This document shows positions 1 to 12,300 of a stretch of 64,000 bases of DNA, in pieces. Below the pieces are notes generated by a model that saw only the letters and a list, made by a program, of their open reading frames with translations, had not been told where the DNA came from and ran no database searches. Both the position numbers and the translations under genes were made by a program. The DNA lies in contig CM075650.1 of assembly GCA_037953625.1 (NCBI GenBank), positions 2,172,501-2,236,500 of the forward strand, written 5' to 3'. The stretch's first letter is position 1, and each line of letters begins with the position of its first letter. The stretch is from Crotalaria pallida. Taxonomy: Eukaryota; Streptophyta; Magnoliopsida; Fabales; Fabaceae.

Positions 1-780
1 TCTTGCACGTTTCCTTCTTCTTATCGATGAAGACGATGACCCCTCTAGTGGCACTGTATCAGAATTTCCAAATCTGGACCCTGATCCTGACAGTGTAGAC
101 CACCTAGTGGATATTCCGGATCACCCAGCCCAGATCAATCTCCATGCTCTCTCGGGTACGGGTGCACCATAAACCTTGCGCCTCACGGGTCAAATTGCCC
201 ACAACCCGATCCGAGTTTTAGTGGATGGAGGGAGTACTCATAATTTCATCCAGAAGAAATTGGCCCTTAATTTGGGCTTGTCCCAATCACCTACTTCATC
301 CCGCAATTGCTCTTTCCATTTAGGGCCATTCCTTTCAGTTAGACTTGTACGTTTTGGACATGGGCCGTTCAGACATGGTTCTTGGGGCCCAATGGCTTAA
401 ACAACTTGGGCCAATTCTCATGGACTATCAAGCCCTTACTATGAAGTTTGTGTACAACCAATCTTTTGTGGAACTTAAGGGGGATTCTGGCCAGCACCCT
501 TCCACACTCTCCTAGTCTCCTTCCACCAGTTCAAAAGAGTGGCTCGTACTGGCCCAACGGCCCAGTTCTTCTCTCTTAGTGTACGGCTTGCTTCTCCATC
601 AGTTTCACCTCTGACCCAATCTAACCCAAAGGTGCAACATCTACTCTTTTCCTTCCCTTCCCTATTCTCAGAACCTTCTACCCTTCCTCCACTGAGGGAC
701 ACTGACCATGCCATTCCTCTTTTCCCCGAATCACACCCAGTCAATGTGGGACCTTGCAAATACCCACATACTCAGAAATT
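1..780 (+). pseudogene. Ty3/Gypsy gag-protease fragment
   Basis: This is the C-terminal part of Gag and the protease of a decayed chromovirus; the element begins left of the window. A retropepsin-like segment is seen at about 176-275, with the active-site motif VDGGSTHNFI, the D-G/S-G form common in plant chromoviruses. Upstream, a LHALSG-type segment is also typical of this junction. A stop (TAA) lies just before TLRLTGQIAHN, and the frame is lost after about 300, so no functional protease can be made. The linker to the reverse transcriptase (400-780) has no intact frame. The same element continues in the next three entries. Family assignment rests on motifs read by eye. Confidence 0.75.
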
Positions 781-2034
781 GGAGATTGAGCAGTAGGTCT
801 GTAAAATGCTCAAAACGGGTTGGATACAACCCAGTACCAGTCCTTTCTCTTCCCCAGTCTTCCTTCTGAAAAAGAAAGATGGTACCTGGCGTATGTGTGT
901 AGATTATTGAGCTCTGAATGCCATAACCGTGAAGGATCGTTTCCCTCTTCCCACAGTCAATGAATTCCTTGATGAGTTGGGCAATGCTCGTTGTTTCTCT
1001 AAACTGGACCTCACATCGAGGTTTCACCATATTCGTCTCCAGCCTTCCAATGTGCATAAAACGGGCTTTCTCACACATAATGGCCATTATGAATATCGTG
1101 TAATGTCGTTTGGGCTGTGTAACGCCCCTGCCACATTCCAACCTACCATGAATGAGATATTTCGCCTCCTCCTGCGCAAGTCAGACATTGAATTTTTTGA
1201 TGACATCTTGGTTTTCAGCAGTGATTTTGAGAAACATCTGGGCCACCTGCATCAGGTATTTTCGATTTTGGAGACACATCAGTTTTACTTAGAACCGCAG
1301 AAATGCTCTTTTTTCCAGTCTCAGATAGCATATTTGGGTCATATTGTTGCTGACGGGGGAGTGTCTCCTGACCCTGCTAAGATCCAAGCCATGGTACAAT
1401 GGCCAACACCTAGTTGTATCAAGGGGTTACGTGGATTCTTGAGACTCACAGGGTTTTATCGGAAATTTGTCCAAAATTATGCGACATTTGCTTCTCCTTG
1501 GACTGATCTCCTTAAAAAGGGAAAATCCCAGTGGTCTTCCACAGCGCAAATGGCCTTTGATGCTTTGAAGGCTACTATAACAAGTGCCTCGGTCCTGGCA
1601 CTACCGGATTTTTCAAAGACTTTCTATGTGTAGACCGATGCTTCTAGTGTTGCAATGAGGGCAGTTTTGCTTCAAGATAATCGTCCAATTGCATACTTTA
1701 GCAAACTTCTCTGCCCCTGTCATCCAAGTCTTCCGCTTACATCTGAGAATTACACGCCATCACGAGTGTAGTGAAGCGATGGCGCCAGTATTTGCTTGGT
1801 AACCATTTTGTCATCCAAACAAACTAGAAGAGTCTGCGAGAATTGCTTACTCAGGTGATTCATACTCCGGAACAACAGCGCTACCTTGTCAAATTGCTGG
1901 GTTATGATTATGATATTCAATACAAGCTAGGAAAATTGAATGTTGTAGTGGATTCACTTTCCAAGTCCCTTGCACCGACCAAGGAGCATTACACACGCTC
2001 ACAGTGCCCCAATTCATATTTTTACATGATCTGA
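781..2034 (+). pseudogene. Ty3/Gypsy reverse transcriptase-RNase H, broken
   Basis: Reverse transcriptase and RNase H of the same chromovirus. Readable motifs are SPVFLLKKKDGTWRMCVDY, FSKLDLTSRFHHIRL, MSFGLCNAPATFQ and the catalytic FFDD box (usually YVDD/YIDD) near 1194-1205. LGHIV and the RNase H entry TDAS follow. In-frame stops occur at about 795 (TAG), 907 (TGA where the family has Arg) and 1633 (TAG). A frameshift falls within RNase H at about 1700-1830, after which the frame resumes at 1843 (LVKLLGYDYDIQYKLGK). The longest uninterrupted stretch is 929-1633. This is a dead copy; the enzyme would have synthesised element cDNA in virus-like particles. Confidence 0.88.
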
Positions 2035-3060
2035 AAGAGTTGTTGCTTTGTGACCCTGATTTCATTCTGATGCGCGATAAATGCACCTCAGATCCTTCAT
2101 CTCACCCTCACTTTAAATTGCATGAAGTGTTACTTTTATATTAGGTCAAAATCAGGTTGAGCACTACTTCTAAATTCATCCCTTTGTTATTGCGAGAATT
2201 TCATGAGACTCTAATTGGGGGACACGCAGGGATCAACAAGACACTTAAGCGCCTCAGTGCCAACTTCTATTGGCCATCTATGGCCAAGGATGTAAAATCC
2301 TTCGTTGCGCAGTGTACTATCTGTCAGCGAACAAAACATAGTAAAAGCACCTTGGGGGCCTCTTGCAACCTCTACCCATTCCCACCGGAGTTTGGGAAGA
2401 CATTTCTCTTGACTTTGTGACTGGCCTTCCTCCTTCCAACGGATACACGGTGTTTCTAGTTATAGTCGATAGACTCTTTAAGGGGGTTCATCTAGGTTCC
2501 TTACGATTCGATTTCACTTCTTACAAGGTCGCTGAGTTGTTTGTTTCCATTGTGTGTAAACATCATGGGCTTCCCAAGAGCATAGTTTTGGATCGAGACC
2601 CCATTTTTATCAGTTGTTTCTGTTCTGATTTGAAGTTCAGTGGCACACTTCTCCGAATGAGCTCCTCCTACCACCCTCAAACGAATGGCCAAACCAAGGT
2701 TATGAACCTCACAATTGAGCAGTACTTACGCGCCTTTGCTCATCACCAGCCTAATATCTGGTTCAAATACCTTCCTTGGCCAGAATATCATTACAATAAG
2801 TCCATCCATTCAGGTTCGGGGTTGTCCCCATTTGAGGTCATTTTTGGCAAGCCTCCTCCTATGATTCCTTCTTAAATCGTGGGAACTTCTTCTAATGTTG
2901 GGTGTGATTCCAAACTTGCTACGTGCGAAGAGATCCTGTCACTCTTGAAGACTAATTTGGCCAAGGCTCAAGCACACATGAAGAAGGTTACAGATTCGAA
3001 GTGCCGTAATTTAAATCTTCTTGTCGGGTCTTGGGTTTTACATTAAACTCCAACCATAAT
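2035..3060 (+). pseudogene. Ty3/Gypsy integrase, frameshifted
   Basis: Integrase of the same element. The HHCC zinc-binding segment is read at 2190-2345 (H-E-T-L...GGHAG, then CTICQ). The catalytic core follows in another frame at 2390-2875: WEDISLDFVTGLP with the first Asp, then VLDRDPIF with the second. In the third catalytic position (HPQTNGQTK) the expected Glu is Lys, a G-to-A type change that would abolish strand transfer. One frameshift at about 2370-2400 separates the zinc finger from the core, and a stop ends the frame at 2875. The C-terminal part to 3060 is recognisable but broken. Confidence 0.85.
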
Positions 3061-3507
3061 GGACGCTTCTATGGTCCCTTCAAAATCATTGAGAAGGTGG
3101 GACCGGTTGCTTAAGTAGAGCTTCCTTCATCATCCAAAATCCATAATGTCTTCCATTGCTCAATATTAAAACCACATGAGGGCCCTGAACCATATCTGAT
3201 TGACCAGCTACCCCCTACTTCAGTTGAAAACAAACCCCTCATCACTCCTTTAGCAATCTTGGATTTCAAAACCGCCCACGTTGATGGTTCCCCAACACGG
3301 TTTGCTTTGGTTCAATGGAATGGACTGTCTCCTGATGATACATCTTGGGAGAAATGGCAAGAGCTCAAGAATTTTTGTGATCTTGAGGACAAGGTCATTG
3401 TCGAAGGGGATGGTATTGTTACATGCAGCAACCCCACAAATGACAATGCAAGGCCCAAACGAGTCACTAACAGGCCCATAGGATGGTCTGACTTTATTCA
3501 TTACTAG
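3061..3507 (+). pseudogene. Integrase tail and chromodomain of chromovirus
   Basis: The end of the polyprotein. NGRFYGPFKIIEKVGPVA precedes a stop, then KIHNVFHCSILKPHEG, the usual integrase tail. A chromodomain-like segment follows at about 3244-3390, with ILDFKTAHV, LVQWNGL, DDTSWE and LEDKVIV. Chromodomains of this class direct integration toward marked heterochromatin in chromoviruses; here that is family knowledge. The frame ends at 3505-3507. No envelope-like frame follows. Confidence 0.78.
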
Positions 3508-3882
3508 TATGGCTCTTTTATGACACTAGGGATTTCCTTTTATTTCTAAAAGAAGTTAGTTATGATTGTAGAGATGATGTATGGCCTGATTGTGCCACGT
3601 TGCTGGGGAAATCTTTCTAAAATTATTGCTTTATTTGGTTTGTATTGTGCAATGAAAGAAAGCAGAAAAAGTATTCACATTCCTCCTCTTGTTCTCTTTT
3701 TAGGAGGCAGCCTGACCAGAAATTCAGTGCACTTGGTTTTTCTTGAACACAACTGTTGCTTGATAGATCTATCTGTTCAGAAGGGATATTATAAGAACAT
3801 GGTCTTGGCATTATTTTATTTTCTAAATTTCTTCTTCATCACTAATAATCATATCATAGAAGGAAAAGTCAAGGAATAAAAA
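3508..3882 (+). other. Presumed 3' flank or LTR piece of the chromovirus
   Basis: About 375 bp between the chromodomain stop and the next MITE. It probably contains the start of the 3' LTR or untranslated tail, because the coding part has just ended, but no clear TG...CA boundary or polypurine tract is seen. An ORF of 105 codons (3562-3879) resembles nothing I recognise and is probably chance. I searched the minus strand here for the missing last NIPA exon and did not find it. Confidence 0.35.
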
Positions 3883-4381
3883 GGCTTAATTATGTCAAAG
3901 TCCCTGAAGTTTGGGGTACTTTTGACAGATACCCTTATTCTTATTTTTTTCAATGTTTGACTCCCCGAAGTTATTTCTCGGTTTGTCGTATACCCCTACT
4001 ACCAATTCTGACCAATTTTGTTGACATGTAACATCAGAATCCTAGTCAGACGCAGGAGGTTAGGTATGTGGTGCCCCGTGGGTGAAGATCTTTTTTTCTT
4101 GAAATTAAAAACCTAAAAAACTTAATATTTTTATACATTTAGTTAAATAAAAAAAATTGAAGAAAAAGGTCTTTTCGCCCATGTGACATCATGTGGCACC
4201 ACATGATCAACCTCTTGTATCTGACCAGGATTCCGATGTTACATGTCAGCAAAATTGGCCAGAATTGATAATAGGGGTATATGACAAACCCGTAAGTAAT
4301 TTCGGGGAGCCAGACATCAAAAAAAAAAAGGTATCTAACATAAGTACCCCAAACTTCAGAGACTTGTGACATAATTAAGTC
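3883..4381. mobile_element. MULE-type MITE with long inverted termini
   Basis: The ends are inverted copies: GGCTTAATTATGTCAAAGT... on the left and the complement of GACTTAATTATGTCACAAGT... on the right. Similarity extends about 200 bp inwards through the segments near 3905-4060 and 4180-4370. The 9-bp flanks (gaataaaaa / aaaaaaaaa) agree at 7 of 9 positions, so the duplication is weak evidence because it is A-rich. There is no transposase. The element lies in the intron downstream of NIPA exon 7. Confidence 0.75.
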
Positions 4382-4718
4382 AAAAAAAAATTTGTGTCTT
4401 TCTCAATTGTCAAACAAGAAATTCACATAAGACTACTATTCCTATGGATATAGGTATGTATTATCTTTGTACTGAATGATTGTAAGAACCGTGAAATTCT
4501 AAATATTGCTGTATTTTTCTATGAAAGTTCATTTTTGAAAATTCCAACTTAATTAAATAAGATTCCTCATGATGCATATATGTGGGAAATTAAAGATATG
4601 TGGCTAGAATTAATCATTTGGTATAAGGTTAATAATTATGCAGAGGAGCCTAGCTAACAAATCTGAGTGATGCAGATAATAAGGGTTAAACATGGAAGGT
4701 AAATGATTGATAAGTCAC

Positions 4719-6295
4719 CTTAAACATGATTATGCTGGCGAAAATGGTAAATGATGTAAACGCGACGTAGTAAACCGGGGATATGACAGCAGTGTTAAAG
4801 ATGTCCAAAGCCTACAAACAAATATGTTTCTCAAATAAAAATAAATAACGTAACACAATTTCTTTAGTTTTGATGAGGCTTATTTATGATTTTGGTCCTT
4901 ATAAGTTGATTTCGTTTTGAATTTAGTCATTAAATCTTTTTTTGACCTTGAATGATCCTTAAATTTTTTTAAATTTTGTTTTTAGTCCTTAAATCTTTTT
5001 TTGACCTTGAATGGTCCTTAAATCTTTTTAAATTTTGTTTTTAGTCATTCTGTTTGTCTTCTTCCGTCATCTGCTGACATGGCAAACGGTGTGCCATGTC
5101 AGCCCTTACATTGACTGCCAACGATGCATCTGATGTGGACCTCCCACTCATGTGAGTAGGAATAGAGCAGGAACCGAGCATGAGTCGAGCATTAACCGCG
5201 CATGAGATATCGACCGAGTACGAACCGAGCATGAACCGAGCACGAACCGATCTATGCCTTTACCAATTGCATTCCTGCAATTGGTAAAGGCATAGCTTGG
5301 TTCGTTCTAGGTTCATCGTGCTCGGTCGATATCTCCCCTCGGTTTGGCAAGTCATGCTCAGTTAATGCTTGGTTCCTACTCGGTTCCTGCTCACATGAGT
5401 AGGAGGTCCACATCAGATGCACCGTTGGCAGTCAATGTAAGGGCTGACATGACACACCGTTTGCTATGTCAGCAGATGACGGAAGAAGACAAACAGAAGG
5501 ACTAAAAACAAAATTTAAAAAGATTTAAGGATCATTCAAGGTCCAAAAAGATTTAAGGACTAAAAACAAAATTTAAAAAGATTTAAGGATCATTCAAGGT
5601 CAAAAAAAGCTTTAACGACTAAATTCAAAACGAGACCAACTTATAAGGACCAAAACCATAATTAAGGCCTTTTGATGATTTGGAGAAACGGTATTCATTT
5701 AGATTCAATGGCAATCAAAAGCTTTACCTTGTTCAAGTAGTTAATCTGTAAAAGGCAACATACTATCACTATCAGTGTAAAGATCCATGTTTGAAAATAA
5801 ATAAATTGATTCATCCCTTCAAATGAGAGTTTCAAAGCTATTCCCACTGCCTTCACACTCATAACCTACATATGCAAATAAATATAAAAACATAAAATAC
5901 TATGATATGGTTGTTCATTCTCATCCACGATTTTAAAACAAAATGAGCATTGGACTTACCGACACATAAATATAGGCAAAAACCCATATTTTGCTCCTCG
6001 AGTTATTTTCCTTTTTCAATTTTGTCCTTTAACTTTTTTCTTTCAATTTCGACCTAAAAATAGCTTTTTTTTTCAAATCCCAAAATCCATTGCTTTTTGT
6101 GGTTATTTTTTTAAAATGATAAATGCATTCTCTAGTTTTTTCATTTGAAACTTAATAATCATGAATTTTGGTTGAAAATTAGAAGTTATGGAGGAATTAA
6201 ACAAAAACTTATTGAACAAAATTGTTAAAAAAAAATAGTTAAAAGATGAAACTGAAAAACAAAAATAACTTACAAAACTAAAATATAAGCTTTAA

Positions 6296-6350
<55 letters not shown>

Positions 6351-9300
6351 CTGCATTGGTGTATAGTAGTCTTTTTAGAGAAATATTTTTTTCTCAATAT
6401 AAGTTTTTCTATAAAATTAATGCTACATAAATTTATAGTTTTCCAATTTCACCAGTGGTTATTATCGAGAAATAATGAACTGAGATTTAATTATAAAAAG
6501 TTACTCCCTCTAAGGAAAAAAAATTTTTTTATTTAAAATGTACTAAAAAATAACTAATTTTCTTAAATTTTATTTTATTCTCAATGCTACTTCTCTAAAA
6601 TATTACTAGAAAATTGTCATCTTATTTAATTTTTGTTTCATTTTCAACGATATTTTCTTAAAATACTTTTAATTTAACATAAATTTGATAAAATTAAATA
6701 TAATCAACTAACATTCTTAACAAGTGTAAAATTAGTTTTTTTTTCTTATATTTCAAATCAGAAGGAGTAGCAAAGTAAAAAAAAAAAGATTAAGGTACAC
6801 AAATTTAAAACAAACAGATATAATATTAAATTATTAATTACACTTATTTAATTTATATTGCACAAATTTAACATACTTAAATTAATGAGACGGCTATCCT
6901 CGAGTGAAGTAGTCTGATAAGAAAAGTAAATCCAAAATACTTAAGATTAAAAAAATTAATGAAAATGAGTAATTAATTAATTAGTACCGTGAGCAAGCCC
7001 CTGAAAGAACATATTAATTATAGTTTTACAATTTTACATGCGATTATTATATTGAGATAATGAAGGCAGAATCAATTATAAAAAGGAAGCAAAGAGTATA
7101 AAAAATAAAAATACATAAATTTAATATAAACAGATATAATATTAATTACACTTTTTAATTTATATTGCTCAACTTTTGAAAAACTTAAATTAATGAGAGG
7201 GACAGCACCACTTAAGGCAAAAAAATAAATAATGAAAATGAAAATGAAAATGAGTAATTAATTAATTAGTACCGTGAGCGAGCCCGTGAGAGAACATATT
7301 CCAATGTATACGATCATATGGCTCTGACCATATCTTGGTGCATAACGAAAAATAAGGACAGAAACCAGTATCACAACAGCGCAAAAGTAGACAATAAAAC
7401 CTGTTCATGAAAATAAAATTAACTTAATTAACATGACAAAGAGTAAAATTTTTTTTTTTTAATTTGGCACAACCGACCAATATAGTCCTTATTAACATAA
7501 AGCAAATTTAGATTGGTTTTTGTGATCAAACATTGGTGTATCGGTTTTAAGTTGGGGATATTTCTTGTACCTCCTTACTCTTTGGAATGAATTTTACTCA
7601 TCAAGAAAAAACAAAAAGCAAATTTAGACCAAATGTAAGGAACAAACAATTTCATAGACCAATTAGATGATTTACTAAAGTTAATGATTGAAATCATTAA
7701 AAAAAAACAAAACGTTAATGATTGAAAAGCAATCAAAACTAGGAAGTAGGAACTAAATTTGTTTTCCCATAAAGTCATGGGCCAAATTGCTAATAAAGCC
7801 AATTTCTGGGACCAAATGGCCTTGAAATAATGCATAGCTACTATGAGTATAATATTGTAATCAACTAGGCCAATTAATTAAGGCTTCATAAATACTACCT
7901 GGTTCTGTAGCAAGTTGCCACACTTCCGTCACAGAGTGAATGTTTCTCTCATATGGTGCATGCAAGACAATAGTTGTAGATCCCACCATACACAGAGCAC
8001 ATCCAAGCACCCCAAATATGTGCAATTTCTCTTTCAAGATGAAGTGAGCTAACACAGCACTGCATCATGATATATATGAGTTTGTAATTGTTGAGACTCA
8101 TTGTGTTCCTAAACAATTGCTTAGACCACTTCAATCAACGTGCAAGTACCTACGGTTAGTGATAAATTAAAAAGCAATGCAAAGCATGGAGAATGATGTG
8201 GGTTAGTTGTGACGGCTTGGTTTATTTGTCTTGTGAGAAATGATTTGGTGTTAAATGGTACTAAATGGTTATGTTTGATTCAGGTAAAATCATAGAGTAG
8301 CTAGGTTTAGTGGTCGAAATAATGGTTGTCATTTGTATGATTTTGCACACCCATGTATAGACCATGCATGATTTTGTATTAAATCCTCCATTGCCTCACA
8401 TCACTAATTTTGAGGTTGTGATGATGGAATTTGGATGGAGGGCAACCATGAGAGATTACATCATGGATAAGCAAGAAGAAGTCCTCAATAAATTCAAGAG
8501 AAGGTCAAGAACCTCTTCAAGTACACGCCTCATTTATGAGAATCAATATCAAATGCGTTTAAATGGCAGTTATGAATTACAGTGAAAGATGAAATGTCCA
8601 GGATCATCTTCTTTCTTGACGATAAGAATTCGACCAAGAGAAGGGAAGCTAGAAGCTCACGCCCAAGAAAGCAAGAAGAGAAATTTTTGGTTTTCCAGTA
8701 AGTATTTATCATCATCATCATTAGTTTATTTAATTCATGATTAATGTATTTATGAGGGGGGTTACACTTGTAATAATGGGGGAATTATGGTTAATGACTA
8801 GGAATGAATGGAGTGGATAAGCTTGGCTTATGTATGTGGCAGCCAAATTACACGCCATTCCCACTCTATAAATAGTGCCTAAGATTTATTTGTAACACAA
8901 CTTGAAGAAAGAATGAGAGAAAGCTTGTTGTTTTGATAGCTTTCGTGTTTAGAATTCTTGGGACTCTATTTTAATGGTCTAGTGATTGGATCATGGCCTC
9001 AACAAAGATGTGATGCCTTTGTGGTGGCCTTGGAGATTATCAATTTCATGCAAAGATTGTGGCTCCCCCTCCCTTCTCAAACCATTTCTGTCTCTTCCAC
9101 GTTTTCTTTTGGTTTATTAGGATTATATTTTTATGTTTGAGTGTGACTAAAGAATGGATATGAGTGTGATGTTCATCACCCTTAGTTTTCTATTTCTTTT
9201 ATTGAGTGTGGATCCGGAATGATTATAAGTATTGTCTCATGATCTTGATATCCATTTGGTCCAATGCCTAAAGCAAGGGTGTGTTGTATCCGTAACATCC

Positions 9301-12300
9301 TCAATTTTATTCTAAATATAATTAGAATAAAAAACAACTTAGAAAAATGATAATTATGTTCAAGAATAATTAAGGTGATGGATCATGATTATTTTTAATG
9401 TTATGAAGTAGTTAGATAGTCTTAGCAAAGAATAAGAAGTTGAAGGAGGGGAAAACGAGTTTTAGAAACAGCATTTTTGGTGTTATAAACATGCTATATT
9501 AGGAAATTAAAAATAAAATATTTACAACTCTAAACATAAATTCCACCGTTGGATGTGAAGGTTAGTATGTAGGGAAGTTTGCTTTCAAATTTGAGCAAGC
9601 CAAGCTAAAACTATTTCACAAACTTGTTAATATTTTCTGGAAATGATGTGAATGTTATGCATGTTAATGCTTTGAGCCCTGCTGGTTTTTCTGTTGATAT
9701 AAAATATATGTTTTTACAGGTTAAACAGAAAAAGTATATTTTGGGAAAGTCCGAAAAACAAAGGAAACTTTGTTCGATTTTCATGGAGCATTTTTATAAG
9801 TAACAAGTTTTTACAATGAAATTTTTTATGTAACCAATTAATTAATAAAGTTTAAGGGGTTTCATGGTGTCACAGTATCTCTTGTATTGGTCAATGGCAT
9901 TAGCAAGTGTGTGTAACTCGTTATATATTATCATTGTGGAGTATTAAGACTATGAGAATATCCTCATCAGAATCTTAATTTGTGTGTTTTTAAATTCAAT
10001 AAAAATTGTGTTAATATATTTTTATTCCTCACGGCTAAAAGATAAAGGAGATCAAGAAGACCTTTGAAAAATGCCTATGACCATCAAGAAAAAAACATGC
10101 CTTCCACTCGGAAGGTTGTCATTTGTTGAGTATCCGAGCACTCTTTTCTTTCAATATATTTCTTTTGTTTATAAAAAGAAAAAAGAAAAAATTGTTGTGA
10201 AATTTTATACGATACTTTTTTGTAAGATTTTTTGGGAAAAATTTCGTCCACCAAAAAAGTGAGTTAAGATTATTAGTGATATTGAAAATGTACATATTTA
10301 ATATTGAAAATGTACGTATTTCGAATTGGAAGTGGCTAGGGATTTAACAAAACAAAGAAAATGGAAAAATGAAAAATGTCATTAATGAAAAAGAAAAATG
10401 AAAAATGAAGAAGAGCACAAAAGAAAAAAAAGGAGAACAAAGAGAAGAAGGATAAGAGAGAGAGACATGGAGTAATGAAAAATGGAAATTTAATGGTGGT
10501 ATTTTGGCTAAGTTATATTAGGGGTAAAAATACTACTTTTACTAGGCATGGAAATAGGTCGGGTTTGGTGCGAGTTTCGTCAATACCAACCCCGCACCCA
10601 TTGAGAGCTGAACGAATTTGGGTGCGGATTTAAGGAGAGCAAATATGAAAAAGTAAAATTCAAACTTATCCCGTCGAGTTCGAGGAAACCCATGGGTAAC
10701 CCATCTAATTATTTTTTTTAAATTATCTTTTTTATTAAACAAAAATCATATATGAAATACAATATAATTTAAATAATATATAATAATTTTTTTATAGGTA
10801 AAATAATATATAATAATAAACAACAAATTTTAAAAATATATAAAAACATAAGAATTAAATTATGATTATAGCAAAATAAGTTAGTTTAACTTCACCATTT
10901 AACTATTATTATATTAAAATTTATTTAATTTTTACATCATGACGGGTATGGGAGCGGGGGCGGGTATATATGGTACTTACAATCCCAGACCTGCCCCACT
11001 CCCACGTTTTTAAAGCAGGTTTCGGTTTCGGGTTTCCTCAAACTCAATCAAAGCTGGTTTTCCCCACCAAAATCGGTTCGGGTTCAAACGTGTACCCACG
11101 GGTGTGGGTTTAATTGTCATCCCATCTTTCACGTAAATAACTTAGGGACCTAATAGCAAAGTTTATAATTTACATGTACGCCTAGTTGACTTGGCATAAA
11201 AAAAATATGTGGCTCTTTTTTATTGGACCACATAAAAAAGGTATAGCAACCCTTTTTTTAAGGGTACAAAAGCTAATGCCTAATAATTATTGAAATTCGT
11301 TTATGAAAGCCCACATTTGTGTTGAAGCAAAGTAGCTACAAAGTGTCCCGAGAATGTAGTTCTTTACCTGAAAATGATGCTTAATGCTCCCAATGGAGTT
11401 ACAAGTAACGCAGGAGCAAATGCATAAGCTGCGAAATTGGCTATTTCCCCAACAATCACTACAAAATATGTAATAACGGCCATATTAATTTTGCATCATC
11501 TACAAAAAAATCAGGAAAATATTTCAAGACCAATAAGTAATAAAGATAGAAACAATGGATTTGTTTTTGTTTATAGTTATAAATTCTATGAGCTGTATAA
11601 GGAAATTTTGAATGATAAAAAGGGCCGGAGAAAAGGGGGTGCGGGTTGATCACTTTAATTTTGAATGATAAAAAGGGCTGGAGAAAAGGAGGTGCAGGTT
11701 GATCAATTTACAAGGAAAAAAAAAAAAAAAAACCTTTTTCCCTAGCATTGTCTTGTTGGAGCTAAAGAGTATATGTTTTAGCTCTTTAACTAACGTTTGA
11801 AAGTATCCCAACAGTTATCCATGTAATAACGTAAAGTATGGATACTTTGTTTTATGAATATCAAAGATGAATTCAAATTTGTCACGCATAGGCATAAACA
11901 GAACTTTTTTTTTTTGTATTTATAAAAAAACGAAAATAAGTTGTATTTACATTGTCACAGCATCATCCATTATTTTTACTTGTTGAATAATGAATCAATA
12001 ATGTAAAAACCTTTATACTATTTGTGCATTAAAAAAAAAAAAACAACAACAACAACATCTTGTAATCTTTTGTTTAGTGATAAAATGGTTTTCAACATAA
12101 TGGTATATAAATATTGCTATTTCATAGTAGGACTTAGTTGATATGAATTGCATGCAAAGAGCTACGTTAAAAATGACAGAAAAGAAGTGAATTACTCACT
12201 TGAAATCATTCCAGCCCACCAAAACGGTTCATGCAGGTAAGAATGCCCTCCCGTGGCTGATGACACCAAAGCTCAAATAATTTAAATGTTATTTGATACT

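Noticed and set aside
5041..5232. 63-codon ORF in the foldback element
   Set aside because: It lies wholly in one arm of the palindrome, and the other arm encodes its reverse; no protein features.
5252..5295. microRNA precursor
   Set aside because: The perfect 20-bp stem is only the centre of an 800-bp transposon palindrome, typical of siRNA-producing foldbacks rather than microRNA genes.
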